64,000 nucleotides of DNA. It comes from Bacillota bacterium. GTDB lineage: Bacteria > Bacillota > Clostridia > Acetivibrionales > DTU013. Under the pieces are notes generated by a model. That model saw only the letters and a program-made list of their open reading frames with translations. It ran no database searches and was not told the DNA's origin. The number at the start of each line of letters is the position of its first letter. The first letter of the stretch is position 1. A program made the translations under genes and the position numbers. The stretch covers positions 186,001-250,000 of the forward strand of contig JAEZMD010000019.1 of NCBI GenBank assembly GCA_023435745.1, written 5' to 3'. This document shows, in pieces, positions 42,588-51,509 of the stretch.

Positions 42588-42681
42588 GAGCTGTGGGTAA
42601 AGCTAAGGGGTAGAGAAGAGCTGTGGGTGATAGGCTAAGGGGTAGAGAAGAGCTGTGGGTGATAGGCTGAGGGGCAGTGCG
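42588..42681. repeat. Three-copy 32-bp tandem repeat
   Basis: Units begin GAGCTGTGGGT at 42588 (30 bp, partly diverged), 42618 (32 bp) and 42650 (32 bp, end diverged), joined head to tail. The period is not a multiple of three and no frame stays open, so it is non-coding. The surrounding 42542-42866 holds no gene. Confidence 0.8.
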
Positions 42682-42866
42682 GTACTCAAAATTTCAACCT
42701 TAGAACAGAATAACTCTTTAAAAAGCCAATTTTATTGTAAAACGGCCATAAAATACGGCTTATTCCCAGCTAAGAGAGTCCTAAAACTGCAAAAACGAGT
42801 AACGCGCTCCGATTTCGAAAAAACAATCCATATACCCTTCTGACCTCTTGTTAGCCACAAATAAAA

Positions 42867-42902
42867 TTAGAGCCTGTCAGCTTTTTTACTAATAGGCTCT
42901 AA
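42867..42902 (-). terminator. Terminator of tRNA-Arg
   Basis: TTAGAGCCT/AGGCTCTAA nine-base-pair stem followed on the minus strand by TTTTATTT, directly downstream of the tRNA. Confidence 0.75.
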
Positions 42903-42912
42903 CTCTGCAATT

Positions 42913-42989
42913 TGGCGCGCCCGGCAGAGATCGAATCCACAACCTTCTGGTCCGTAGCCAGACGCTCTATCCAATTGAGCTACGGGCGC
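42913..42989 (-). tRNA. tRNA-Arg (anticodon ACG)
   Basis: Minus-strand cloverleaf: acceptor GCGCCCG (42983-42989) pairs with CGGGCGC (42917-42923); D arm 'AGCTCAATTGGATAGAGC'; anticodon stem TCTGG/CCAGA around loop CTACGGA with anticodon ACG; T loop 'GGATTCGATCT'. The CCA end is encoded (42913-42915). The ACG anticodon is normally deaminated to ICG and reads CGU, CGC and CGA. Confidence 0.95.
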
Positions 42990-43007
42990 AAATTGTTTTG
43001 CATGTAT

Positions 43008-43036
43008 ATGATAATACATTTCTGCTCCAAAATCAA
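43008..43036 (-). promoter_or_regulatory. Sigma-A promoter of tRNA-Arg
   Basis: On the minus strand TTGATT (43031-43036), 17 bases, TATCAT (43008-43013), about 19 bases before the mature 5' end. Confidence 0.6.
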
Positions 43037-43052
43037 TGTATTTATCCGCCAT

Positions 43053-43219
43053 TAAAAATATTTTTGAGACTATTCAGATACCATTGTATGGGTAACCAGC
43101 AGAGCTGCTGGTATATGAATAATCACTTATTTTTCTATAGCATTTTCAGTTCATCTTACTAAAAAGAGGCTTACTAAAAAGAATATTGCTTTTTGATTTT
43201 TATGGACCGCTTCATATGC
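43053..43219. other. Intergenic region between tRNA-Arg and dnaD
   Basis: Contains a hairpin ACCAGCAG-ag-CTGCTGGT (43095-43112) without a T tract, and a direct repeat CTTACTAAAAAGA near 43158 and 43172. No gene is seen. Confidence 0.4.
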
Positions 43220-43225
43220 TATAAT
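43218..43225 (+). promoter_or_regulatory. Extended -10 promoter of the dnaD-dnaI operon
   Basis: The sequence ATGCTATAAT ends in a consensus TATAAT (43220-43225) preceded by TG-n, an extended -10 element; the -35 region is weak. It is about 50 bases before the dnaD start. Confidence 0.45.
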
Positions 43226-43272
43226 AGGGTAAGACAATAACTTGATTATATAAATGGCTGTGAGGTTCGTAC

Positions 43273-44250
43273 ATGGTTTTTGATTCAAATTTGTCCCTTT
43301 TATATTCCGATAGTCCTATTCCTGATGTTTTTATATCAGAATACATGCCTTCGCTGGAAAGCGATTTTGTTAAGGTATACATCTACTGCGTTTTCATCTG
43401 TAAACATAAAATAAACATCACTGTTGATGAGATCGCAAAAAAGCTTGAATTACAGCCGGTGCGCGTAAGGGAGGCATTAACCCGGCTGGAAGAGATCTGC
43501 CTGATTTCAAGAGGGGCTAGTGACAATGTAATCACGCTTACAGATCTGAAAGAACGTGAGATCAAAAAGCTCTACCGGATGAAAAACACATCCTCCCCTG
43601 ATGACGCTGCCTGCAGCACTGAAAGAAGTAAAAAGCGCAGCAGGTTTATCTCCAGCATAAACAATGCCTTTTTCCAGGGTCTGATGTCACCTTCATGGTA
43701 TATGGACATCGACGCCTGGTTTGATAAATATGAATTCGAAGAAGATGTCATGTACGCTCTCTTTAAGCACTGTTCCGACTACAAGGGTATGTCGCGCCAG
43801 TATATTGCAAAGGTAGCCGACAGCTGGCATAGCAGGAATATTAAAAACAGCTTCGATTTGGACAGGTACTCCATGGAGGCCCAGAAGATCAAGGATATCC
43901 GCGGCAAGATCATGAAGAAGCTCAGAAAGCAAGGCTACCTTACGGAGTATGAGGATGCCTATGTGGAGAAATGGGTGGTTGAATTCGGGTTCAGCTTCGA
44001 AATCATTGAGCTTGCCCTGAAGCGCACTACCTCGGCTCGCAGCCCAAGCTTTGAATATATCAACAAAATCCTTACAAGCTGGCACGACAAGGGATATAAA
44101 ACAAAAGAGGAGATCCTCTCCGCCGAGGAAAACAAAAGCCCGGCAGACGTCGGAAAATCGAAACCCCGTACAGGAGCCGCACCCCAGAAGGGGAACTTTG
44201 AACAGCGGAGATACACGGACGAGGACTTTGAAAAGCTCTATAAAGTGTAG
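43273..44250 (+). CDS. dnaD: DnaD-domain replication initiation protein
   Basis: A 325-residue protein. The N-terminal region (about residues 25-100) has a winged-helix pattern ('DEIAKKLELQPVRVREALTRLEEI', in parts) and the C-terminal two-thirds carries two DnaB2/DnaD-type alpha-helical domains with the family's W-x-x-x-G/D-F-x-x-E patterns ('WFDKYEFEEDVMYALFKHC' and 'WVVEFGFSFEIIELALKRT'), each preceding a 'Y(I)NKIL..W' segment. In Firmicutes such proteins remodel DNA and help load helicase during primosome assembly. It is followed 15 bases later by the DnaI-like loader, as expected for a functional pair. The start follows GAGG. Confidence 0.92.
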   Translation: MVFDSNLSLLYSDSPIPDVFISEYMPSLESDFVKVYIYCVFICKHKINITVDEIAKKLELQPVRVREALTRLEEICLISRGASDNVITLTDLKEREIKKLYRMKNTSSPDDAACSTERSKKRSRFISSINNAFFQGLMSPSWYMDIDAWFDKYEFEEDVMYALFKHCSDYKGMSRQYIAKVADSWHSRNIKNSFDLDRYSMEAQKIKDIRGKIMKKLRKQGYLTEYEDAYVEKWVVEFGFSFEIIELALKRTTSARSPSFEYINKILTSWHDKGYKTKEEILSAEENKSPADVGKSKPRTGAAPQKGNFEQRRYTDEDFEKLYKV

Positions 44251-44265
44251 GAAGAGGTTCGGCCT

Positions 44266-45291
44266 ATGAGTATCAATGTTTATCAGAGAATAAAAAACGA
44301 ATATGACAGAAGGCGTAGAGACGCTTTGGAAAAACTGGAAGACAAGAAGACCGATCTTTATTATCATATTCCGCGCCTTGGAGAAATTGAGGAAGAAATA
44401 AGCAGGGCCGGTTTCAAGTACAATAAAGCGATACTTGCCGGATTACTGCCACCTGATTTGGCAGCCTCACAGCTTTCAGAAACGATAGCGGGCTTGAATG
44501 CCGAGAGGAATGGCTTGCTTGCCAAATATGGGTATGGCTCCGGGTATCTGACGCCCTCCTTCCAGTGTGAGAAATGCTCCGACACCGGCATTATACAGTC
44601 CCACGGCGGCGATCCTGACACCTTCTGTATCTGCTACAGGCAGCAGCTGATCAACTGCCTGTATGATCAGTCAAATCTGTCCACTGTAGGCGCAGAAGGT
44701 TTCGAGAGCTTTCTTACGGATTATTATCCCGATGTTCCTAATGCCGAACGGTATGGTATAAAAAACTCTCCTCGAAAGCAGATCTCCGATATTTTAGACA
44801 TCTGTAAAAATTTTTCTGTCCGCTTTAGTGAAAATGAGACTCACAATCTTTTGTTCAGCGGGCCTACCGGGGTTGGTAAAACATTTCTGGCAAGCTGTAT
44901 TTCCATGGAAATGATGAAACAGGGATACACTGTACTTTATCAGAGCGCACCGGCCCTGTTTAACACCATTTACGAATACCGCTACAATTCTGCTAACAAT
45001 GATGATTGGGAAGGCTCTGTCTATACAAGCATACTCTCGTCAAATCTGCTGGTCATTGACGACCTGGGAACAGAATCCCCCACCGGCATGCGTTACGCCG
45101 AGCTCCTGAACATCATTGACACACGATTGTCCAACGACACCAGACAGCCCTGCAAAACCATTATTTCAACTAATATTGATTTGAAGAAGCTGTTTGAGTA
45201 TTACGACGAAAGAGTTGTTTCCCGTCTTACCGGCAGCTTCGACATTTTAAGATTTGCAGGCGAAGATATACGGCAGCTCAAGAGAGGCTGA
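44266..45291 (+). CDS. dnaI: DnaC/DnaI-like helicase loader ATPase
   Basis: A 341-residue AAA+ protein that loads the replicative helicase. The N-terminal domain contains a zinc-binding cysteine group 'CEKCSDTG' and 'CIC', and the C-terminal ATPase has Walker A 'FSGPTGVGKTFLAS', Walker B 'LLVIDDLGTES' and sensor region 'IISTNIDLKKL'. It belongs to the DnaC/DnaI/IstB group; pairing with a DnaD-domain gene and the N-terminal zinc module argue for a chromosomal primosome component rather than an IS-associated IstB. Confidence 0.93.
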   Translation: MSINVYQRIKNEYDRRRRDALEKLEDKKTDLYYHIPRLGEIEEEISRAGFKYNKAILAGLLPPDLAASQLSETIAGLNAERNGLLAKYGYGSGYLTPSFQCEKCSDTGIIQSHGGDPDTFCICYRQQLINCLYDQSNLSTVGAEGFESFLTDYYPDVPNAERYGIKNSPRKQISDILDICKNFSVRFSENETHNLLFSGPTGVGKTFLASCISMEMMKQGYTVLYQSAPALFNTIYEYRYNSANNDDWEGSVYTSILSSNLLVIDDLGTESPTGMRYAELLNIIDTRLSNDTRQPCKTIISTNIDLKKLFEYYDERVVSRLTGSFDILRFAGEDIRQLKRG

Positions 45292-45361
45292 TCCTTTCGC
45301 ATCTGCCTTTCAAACTGGCTCCTCCCGGTATGGATGCTGTTTTTCATTAAGCGCACTCATA

Positions 45362-46753
45362 TCACATGGTCAGCACGCCGTTTGGCGTATTAACGATCAT
45401 CAGAATATCCTCCTCGTTCCCCGTGACCGCATTGATGTATACAATGAAATCCTTATCATTCAGCTTGCCTTTAAATTCATAGCAGAGCTTCTCACTTTTG
45501 TAATTGGTCGGAATAATGGCCATTCCGGAGCTTTTCACCTCCAGCTTACTATTGATCTTTTTCCGCGCTTCCTCCATGGATATCTTCGGTTCCTGGATAT
45601 CCCTCTGCGTGTGGTTTGAAAGGTACGTCTTTGTTTCAATGCCGACAATCTCTCCGTTATCGAGCGCGATCTTCAATTTGATCAAATCCGGGTAAACCGT
45701 GGCATTATCCTGCTTATAGGCATAATTGATAGTAGCGGTGTTATCCTGGGTCAGATAATAGGTATCCTCCATGTTGTCATAGCCATGCTTGTTCAGAAAT
45801 TCAAGGCCCTTCTTTTTAGCCTTGTCCATATCCAGCTTTTTCTCGCCGACAGGCCTGTTATAGAGCATCCACACAATATGTCCGCCCTTTTGGGACACCC
45901 CCACTTTTGCTGCCTGGTCTTCAGGTACATTCTTCAGCTTCACACTGAAGCTGTAAGTTTTAATCGCTCCGTTTTCACTTTTACCATCTTCCGTGATCTC
46001 CTGCACCATGTCTGCGCCAAAAAAACTTTTCACCTTTTCCTTTGCCTGCTCAACAGTAATCTTGTCCCCGCTCAAGCCCTTCGCCTCGGCAGAGGTCATA
46101 TGATCCGAGAATGGACCGTCATAGATCAGTGTAGGATAACCCTTGAACGTTCCACCTATGCTTTCAATTTTTTTCATGACTTCCCCGGGCTTTGTCTTGC
46201 TAAAAAGCTTTGTTCCCTTATTGGCCAGCTCCCCCCACCGCAATCTGCCGGTGCCCAGATCATTTTGCAGCTCCTTCAGGCTCTTGTTAAGTGATGTAGA
46301 ATACTTGTAAAGCTTTTCCACTGTTTTATACTGATCTTCATCCAGTTGTTTTCCCCTGATATTCTGGTTGTCCAGCGACAGGCTCAAATCCCCGACCTGG
46401 CTAAGGAACTTTGAGGTACTTGCGAGTACAGGCTGCGACACCGGCAGCTGTCCGAGATTCGTCTTGGCAAGAACGGCCTGCTCCCAGGCTTCCTGCAGAG
46501 TAATCGCCGTTTTCTGTGTTGTAGTACTGACCATCGACTTGGCGAGAAGTGTTTCCACATTATTCACATATCCGACCATCTCATAAAATGACCGGTTATA
46601 TTGATTGTCAAGCTCCTGACGCAAATCCGCAGCCCGCTTGTACTGAAAGATGCCCCAGATTGCCACGGCGCCTATGACTGCAATGACTATGCTGTACATC
46701 CTCCTATCCGACAATCTTCTTTTAAAATCCAGCAGTTTATCCCTTATGCTCAC
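45362..46753 (-). CDS. ypeB: Germination protein YpeB
   Basis: A 463-residue spore membrane protein required for assembly and stability of the cortex-lytic enzyme SleB. It has one N-terminal transmembrane helix (about 20-38), an alpha-helical middle, and three PepSY-like repeats in the C-terminal half ('VEQAKEKVKSFFGADMV', 'MDKAKKKGLEFLNKHGY', 'MEEARKKINSKLEV'). The GTG at 46753 lies behind AGGAGGT; the frame is open to 46897 but overlaps sleB. It follows sleB by 16 bases, the usual forespore-expressed pair. Confidence 0.94.
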   Translation of the reverse strand: MSIRDKLLDFKRRLSDRRMYSIVIAVIGAVAIWGIFQYKRAADLRQELDNQYNRSFYEMVGYVNNVETLLAKSMVSTTTQKTAITLQEAWEQAVLAKTNLGQLPVSQPVLASTSKFLSQVGDLSLSLDNQNIRGKQLDEDQYKTVEKLYKYSTSLNKSLKELQNDLGTGRLRWGELANKGTKLFSKTKPGEVMKKIESIGGTFKGYPTLIYDGPFSDHMTSAEAKGLSGDKITVEQAKEKVKSFFGADMVQEITEDGKSENGAIKTYSFSVKLKNVPEDQAAKVGVSQKGGHIVWMLYNRPVGEKKLDMDKAKKKGLEFLNKHGYDNMEDTYYLTQDNTATINYAYKQDNATVYPDLIKLKIALDNGEIVGIETKTYLSNHTQRDIQEPKISMEEARKKINSKLEVKSSGMAIIPTNYKSEKLCYEFKGKLNDKDFIVYINAVTGNEEDILMIVNTPNGVLTM

Positions 46754-46769
46754 AGTAAATACCTCCTGT

Positions 46770-47243
46770 TCATATGCCAAAATTGTGCTTTCCGATTTTC
46801 TTGACGATTTTTCGGCTCCATATCCAGGAGCTCGTCGCAGTTGCAGGATTCCAGTAATAAATCGCGCCGTTTGTCGGATCCCAGCCATCCATTGCATCCT
46901 GTGCCGCCTTTACAACGGATGAACTCGGGTCGATAGGAACATTGATCTGACCGTCATCCACTGCTGTAAATGCGCCCGGCTGATAAATCACTCCCGCAAT
47001 GGTATTGGGAAAATTGGGATCCCTGACTCTGTTGAGAACTACCGCTCCGACTGCTACCTGCCCTTCATAGCTTTCCCCTCTGGCTTCGCCGTTGATCGCC
47101 CTCGCGAGCAGCTGAACCTCGCTCACACTGCTGTTCTGCGCAAACGCTACTCCAAATCTGAGTAAACCTCCGGGCCCTATCAACATATAAATACATAACG
47201 CTAAGGCAATCAGGAATGCTCGATTCCACTTGTTTTTCTTCAA
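46770..47243 (-). CDS. sleB: Spore cortex-lytic enzyme SleB (hydrolase_2 domain)
   Basis: A 157-residue secreted lytic transglycosylase that degrades muramic-lactam cortex peptidoglycan during germination. A signal peptide occupies about residues 6-33 ('VAFAQN' at its end). The mature part is almost entirely the hydrolase_2 catalytic domain with the glutamate in 'RAINGEARGE' and 'AVVLNRVRDPNFPNTIAGVIYQ' region. The N-terminal peptidoglycan-binding domain present in B. subtilis SleB is absent, so this is a short form. The start is a TTG at 47243 behind AAGGAGG. A perfect small hairpin (47265-47286) sits just upstream. Confidence 0.93.
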   Translation of the reverse strand: MKKNKWNRAFLIALALCIYMLIGPGGLLRFGVAFAQNSSVSEVQLLARAINGEARGESYEGQVAVGAVVLNRVRDPNFPNTIAGVIYQPGAFTAVDDGQINVPIDPSSSVVKAAQDAMDGWDPTNGAIYYWNPATATSSWIWSRKIVKKIGKHNFGI

Positions 47244-47264
47244 GCTCCGCCCTCCTTCAAATAA

Positions 47265-47286
47265 GCCTGATACAATATCATCAGGC
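47265..47286 (-). other. Hairpin in the sleB leader
   Basis: GCCTGAT-8-ATCAGGC, a perfect 7-bp stem without a T tract, 11 bases upstream of the sleB ribosome site. Confidence 0.4.
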
Positions 47287-47313
47287 ACTTTGTTCCTTAT
47301 TTTCTGCATATAA

Positions 47314-47362
47314 CAAAAAAATATTCCAGTCATCTGATTCTTATTAAATCAGCGCTGGAATA
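47314..47362 (-). terminator. Terminator of the SH3/NlpC-like lipoprotein gene
   Basis: TATTCCAG...CTGGAATA with an inner CTGATT/AATCAG stem (47322-47362), followed on the minus strand by seven T. Confidence 0.85.
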
Positions 47363-47393
47363 GCCCTTGCAGATTTGTTTAAAAATAATTAAC

Positions 47394-48368
47394 TCATTCG
47401 GAAGTCATGTTAAAGATCCTTCTTGCCTCGACGACGATCCCATCCGCATTTTCGCGGTTGATTTCGCCGATGGTCACGTATCCGGCTTTCCTGCCTGCAT
47501 ATATATAATTTCCGCCTCCAATGCAAACACCTACACAGCTTATATCCTTCGCTTCATTTTCACCGGAACTTGCGAGGAACACAAGATCCCCGGCCAATGC
47601 GTCCTCGGGCTTGATCTGTATCCCTGAAGCCAGCTGTCCCTTAATTGTACCCGGCAGATTAATTCCGTTGATCCGGGCGCATATATAAACCAGTCCTGTC
47701 GCATCAATACCAGCCGCACTCATGCCATTCACAAGATAGCTGACTCCTTTTAGTCTGAGCGCGGTAGCCGCGAAATCTTCCGCATTTGTAACCGGAATTA
47801 TCCCGTTCAACCCTATATGAATGATGCCGCTTCCCTGAATCCAGCCGGTCTTGTTTCCAGGCAGATATACCTCATAGGAATCGTCAATATTGTTGAACGA
47901 ATATAATTCCGTACCCATAGGAGCTATTATACGTGTAGCGCCTCCGGAAGGATAGGCATAGACGGTCTTTTCTTTGCTTGTGACAATAATCCTGCGAGTA
48001 TAATTTCTTCCATAAATGCTTGATATGTCACTGTCGACATATTTTGATTTGATCCAGCCGGTAAAGCCATTCACGGTTTTGACCTCAGCCCAGCCGTTTT
48101 CATTGCTGAGGATGGTGACCGGCTGATTATAGAGGGCTTGTGTAATTCGGTCTGACTTCACGTCAGGGCTGACATATACATCTGCAATGTTATGCGAAAT
48201 GACTCCAGCATTCTCATCCGCTGGAATACCGTAAATATACTCCACAGCCGCTGTTTCCTCTTGTATATCGTCGCCGTTTACAGCCGCCGTTTGTACATTC
48301 TGCCGTTCACACCCCGACAATCCGGCAGCCACAGCGAGTGCCACCAGTGCCGCTGCTATCCGGTTCAA
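47394..48368 (-). CDS. SH3-domain lipoprotein with a catalytically dead NlpC/P60 domain
   Basis: A 324-residue lipoprotein: signal with lipobox 'LSGC', two bacterial SH3-type modules ('ENGWAEVKTVNGFTGWIKSKYV' region and a second near 'GNKTGWIQGSG'), and a C-terminal NlpC/P60 fold. The nucleophile motif, normally D-C-S-G-L-V, reads D-A-T-G-L-V, and the usual H-V-G-I-Y-I-G reads C-V-G-V-C-I-G, so both catalytic cysteine and histidine are lost. It is therefore likely a wall-binding or scaffold pseudo-enzyme. A TTG at 48368 behind AGAAGG gives a clean lipoprotein signal; an alternative TTG is at 48404. It overlaps or abuts yhaN and is last in its operon. Confidence 0.85.
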   Translation of the reverse strand: MNRIAAALVALAVAAGLSGCERQNVQTAAVNGDDIQEETAAVEYIYGIPADENAGVISHNIADVYVSPDVKSDRITQALYNQPVTILSNENGWAEVKTVNGFTGWIKSKYVDSDISSIYGRNYTRRIIVTSKEKTVYAYPSGGATRIIAPMGTELYSFNNIDDSYEVYLPGNKTGWIQGSGIIHIGLNGIIPVTNAEDFAATALRLKGVSYLVNGMSAAGIDATGLVYICARINGINLPGTIKGQLASGIQIKPEDALAGDLVFLASSGENEAKDISCVGVCIGGGNYIYAGRKAGYVTIGEINRENADGIVVEARRIFNMTSE

Positions 48369-48387
48369 ACTGTTTAGCCTTCTGCGC

Positions 48388-50403
48388 CTATACAGGAATC
48401 TCAACCCCCAACTCTACCAAATTTATACTATCGCCGCATATCTCACGGGCCAGCTCTACTTCTCTCTGTTTACATGTGAAAAGAACAATTTGTCTATCCC
48501 GGTAATTGTCATACAGATATTTTAGCGCAAGTGTCGTCCTGCTGTCATCAAATTGAGAAAAAACTTCATCCATAAACAGCGGAAGACTTTCTCCTGCGCC
48601 GGTCAGCAGATCCGCCATAGCAAGCCTTAGTGCCAGATACATCTGATCAGCCGCGGCTCCGCTAAGCTCATTCGCGCTCTTCACGTCACCGCTCTCCGGC
48701 ACGGCAACCTTCAGCCTGAGCTTGTCATCGCCCCTTAGATCGGCATATCTTTCGGATGTCAGCCCTTTAATGATCCCGCTCATTCTGCGGTCAATGTCCG
48801 GCGCAAAAGTGCGTTTGATCTCATGCCCCGCTTCAATCAGCACATCCCGTGCCAACGTCAGAGCTTTTCCCTTATGTTTAAGATACGCGATTTTTTCCTT
48901 TATGGCAACGGTTTCTTCTTCCACACGCTGTAACTCACCGATTATCTCTCCTTCATCCTTCAGCAAACCTTCACAATACTTTTCCGTCATTGCCGCTTCC
49001 AGCAAGCCCCTGCCGACTTCATTCATTTCATCCCGCCACACAGACTCCAGACTTGAAATGTCATAGTCACATATTTTCATATCAAGCTCCTCTGCATTGA
49101 AGTACCCCACAGCTTCGCTGTTCATTCCAACCGCCGCATCAATACCCCGCTGAAGCTCCTCACTGAGTTTTTCCAGCTCTGCGGCGACTTTCTTCAGTTC
49201 TATTTCAAAAGTGGATGAAAATACAGGAAGCCCGGTTGACACATCAGTCTTCTTCGGCGTTGCGGTCATACTGCTTCCACCCTGATGATTTTTCACCGGC
49301 AGACCTTTTAGCAGCAATATGATTCCTACTGCTGCGGATATAGCAAGACCAATACCGTAAAAGAGAGACAAATCCCTCGTTTTGCCAATATCTCCGATCA
49401 AAGACAACCCAAGCAGACACGCAAATATACTTGCAGCGGCAAGGCACAGCAGCGGCGCTAATATGCCGTTCCAATCTTTCCTTTTCTTCCGGGGTCTCCT
49501 GATCGGGCCTGCGGTATCGATCTGCGCCGTCTCAGTTTCATGATCGGCAGCCAGTCTGCTTTCCAGTTTAAGTATCTTGTTTGCCGTCTCCTTCAGTCCG
49601 ACCTCTTTTTTTAAATTTTCATCCAGCTTCGTCCGAATTTCAATGAGGTATCCAATTCTCTTCAGATATTGCTGGTGCGCCTCCAGTCTGCTGTGCTGTG
49701 CTCTCGCCTCCAGCTTGTCCTTCTGAGCGGAAAGCCTGCTGTCATGCTGCTGCTTTAGTCTGCAATACTCTTTCTCCAGTTGTTTAAGCCGGGCCTCCAT
49801 CCTATCCAGCGGTTGGATCCTGGTCCTGTCCGTCCCGACGTTATTCTTGAGCGCATCAGCCAGCGCCCTTTCCGCGTTGTGGAAGGAGATATCCTCAAAC
49901 CCGGAACTGCTGACGTTGGCAAGCTTGGCAGCCAGTCCTGCCGAACTGCTTTCATCAAGTCTAAGCTTCATCTGTCTGATGAGTACGGTTCTTTCAAAGG
50001 TCAGCTCGTCCATGCCGAGCTGCTGTTCCGCAAACATCGGCATCTTATCCCTTCCAATAGCAAAAGAACTTGTAATATTGTTGTATGAACTGTCAAAAAG
50101 CTGCACCGTTCCTGTCCCAAAATTACGCTCCACCCTGTAGGCGCTGCCGTCATCCAGTGTATATGTCAATGCTCCGGCGTATTGTCCGCCGAGCCATGGC
50201 TCAAATCGTTTTTGAGGCGCGGACAGCCCATAAAGTGACTGGCGGCCTGATCTCAGTCCGTAGAGCATCCCCCTGACAAACCACTGAAGAGTAGTTTTAC
50301 CCGTTTCATTGCCGCCATATATGATATTCATGCCTCTGCCAAGCGAAACAGTCAGTCCCTTCAGCCTGCCAAAGCCCTTCACCTCAAGCTTGTCTATAAC
50401 CAT
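48388..50403 (-). CDS. yhaN: SbcC/YhaN-like AAA ATPase
   Basis: A 671-residue SMC/Rad50-type ATPase. Walker A 'IYGGNETGKTTLQWF' lies near residue 30; the C-terminal half has the ABC-type signature 'ELSGAAADQMYLALRLA' and Walker B 'LPLFMDEVFSQFDD'. Between them are long coiled coils and two hydrophobic segments (about 305-360), a feature of YhaN proteins that suggests membrane association. It overlaps by ten bases the metallophosphoesterase upstream, mirroring the YhaO-YhaN pair of B. subtilis, a SbcDC-like DNA-end-processing nuclease. The precise substrate is unknown. Confidence 0.9.
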   Translation of the reverse strand: MVIDKLEVKGFGRLKGLTVSLGRGMNIIYGGNETGKTTLQWFVRGMLYGLRSGRQSLYGLSAPQKRFEPWLGGQYAGALTYTLDDGSAYRVERNFGTGTVQLFDSSYNNITSSFAIGRDKMPMFAEQQLGMDELTFERTVLIRQMKLRLDESSSAGLAAKLANVSSSGFEDISFHNAERALADALKNNVGTDRTRIQPLDRMEARLKQLEKEYCRLKQQHDSRLSAQKDKLEARAQHSRLEAHQQYLKRIGYLIEIRTKLDENLKKEVGLKETANKILKLESRLAADHETETAQIDTAGPIRRPRKKRKDWNGILAPLLCLAAASIFACLLGLSLIGDIGKTRDLSLFYGIGLAISAAVGIILLLKGLPVKNHQGGSSMTATPKKTDVSTGLPVFSSTFEIELKKVAAELEKLSEELQRGIDAAVGMNSEAVGYFNAEELDMKICDYDISSLESVWRDEMNEVGRGLLEAAMTEKYCEGLLKDEGEIIGELQRVEEETVAIKEKIAYLKHKGKALTLARDVLIEAGHEIKRTFAPDIDRRMSGIIKGLTSERYADLRGDDKLRLKVAVPESGDVKSANELSGAAADQMYLALRLAMADLLTGAGESLPLFMDEVFSQFDDSRTTLALKYLYDNYRDRQIVLFTCKQREVELAREICGDSINLVELGVEIPV

Positions 50404-51497
50404 ACCTTTCCCTCATTTATTGCTTCCATGCCGTAATAGAGTGCCTGCATGACCAGTTCCTTCTCTTCCGGTTCCTTTGCCATCAGTGCCCGGTCCAGCA
50501 TTTTTCGAACAAATAGTCCCCGCAAGCCCGGCTCCTCAGCTATTTGTTCAAAATCAAACTCCGGCGCCGTTTGATCCACTACTCTGGTATAAAAAGCCTT
50601 TGTCATCAGCAGCTCCGTAATTTGCCCGGTGTCGATTTTCAAGTCATGAGTAAGATAGCCCGAAAGAGAAATCCTGTATAGATCCTCACTGCCCCCGGCC
50701 TGCATCATCGCTTCCTCCGCCTGCGCTGCCGCCTGTTCATTGGTCATGCACCCGGTAATCTTTACGTCAATATCAACGAATCGTCTGCGGTTTAATTTCA
50801 AAAAATCAGCCTGCAGCTTGCTTTCCACATCCGGCTCCTTGCTGATCTCGGCAGCATAGATGCCATGATCCCCTTCCTCATCAAAGCCCAGCGGTTCAGG
50901 GCTGCCTGCATTATAGATCCTTTTATCCGGCCCTGCGCCGTCGATCCTGGTATGGAAGTGGCCAAGCGCGCAGAAGTCAAAGCCGAATGCCTCCAGCTCC
51001 GGTCCTGAAAACGGCCGGAAGGCATCCGTACTGAAAGGCATGTCCAATGTGCCATGCAGCATTAAAATATTAATCCTCGAGCGATCCAGGCTGCCCGGTG
51101 ACGGCACATCGCCATATACCCGCGTCCCGTTCGGATGCTCATAAAATATACCCTCCATGAGCACATGAACATTGGAAGGCCAGATAAAGTCAGAATAATA
51201 AGAGCCTGAAACAGCGGGGTCATGATTACCCGGGATCATCAGTACAGAAATCTCCGGGATACTTTTGAATTGATCACAGACGTAACGTATCGTGCTTTTT
51301 CTGATATAGTCATGTTCATAAAGGTCGCCGCAAATAAGCAGTAAATCTGCCCTTTCAGCTCGTGCCGCCCCAACAATCCGTGATAAGACCAGCTTCAGCT
51401 CATCCCGTCTCTGCTCCGGCTTTCCATCCATATCAGACAGGGAAGAAAACGGTGCATCCAGATGAAGATCGCCGCACTGGATCAGTTTTATCCTCAC
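50394..51497 (-). CDS. yhaO: SbcD/YhaO-like metallophosphoesterase (DNA repair exonuclease)
   Basis: A 367-residue calcineurin-type phosphoesterase. The metal-binding motifs appear in order: 'GDLHLDAPF', 'ICGDLYEHD', 'PGNHDPAV' and 'LGHFHTR', as in Mre11/SbcD nucleases. The start is a GTG at 51497 behind GGGGGTG. It overlaps yhaN by ten bases and follows acpS by 12, so the nuclease and its ATPase are made together. Role: processing of DNA ends or hairpins. Confidence 0.92.
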   Translation of the reverse strand: MRIKLIQCGDLHLDAPFSSLSDMDGKPEQRRDELKLVLSRIVGAARAERADLLLICGDLYEHDYIRKSTIRYVCDQFKSIPEISVLMIPGNHDPAVSGSYYSDFIWPSNVHVLMEGIFYEHPNGTRVYGDVPSPGSLDRSRINILMLHGTLDMPFSTDAFRPFSGPELEAFGFDFCALGHFHTRIDGAGPDKRIYNAGSPEPLGFDEEGDHGIYAAEISKEPDVESKLQADFLKLNRRRFVDIDVKITGCMTNEQAAAQAEEAMMQAGGSEDLYRISLSGYLTHDLKIDTGQITELLMTKAFYTRVVDQTAPEFDFEQIAEEPGLRGLFVRKMLDRALMAKEPEEKELVMQALYYGMEAINEGKVWL

Positions 51498-51509
51498 GCC
51501 TCACACCCC

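Noticed and set aside
42588..42681. Tandem repeat considered as a CRISPR array
   Set aside because: The units are directly adjacent with no variable spacers, and no cas genes are in the window.
43693..44367. 224-codon minus-strand frame opposite dnaD
   Set aside because: Antisense shadow of a clear DnaD-domain gene; no family features and no ribosome site.
44266..45291. DnaI-like ATPase considered as an IS21 IstB transposition helper
   Set aside because: No IstA transposase or terminal repeats; it is paired with dnaD and has the zinc-binding N-terminal domain of helicase loaders.
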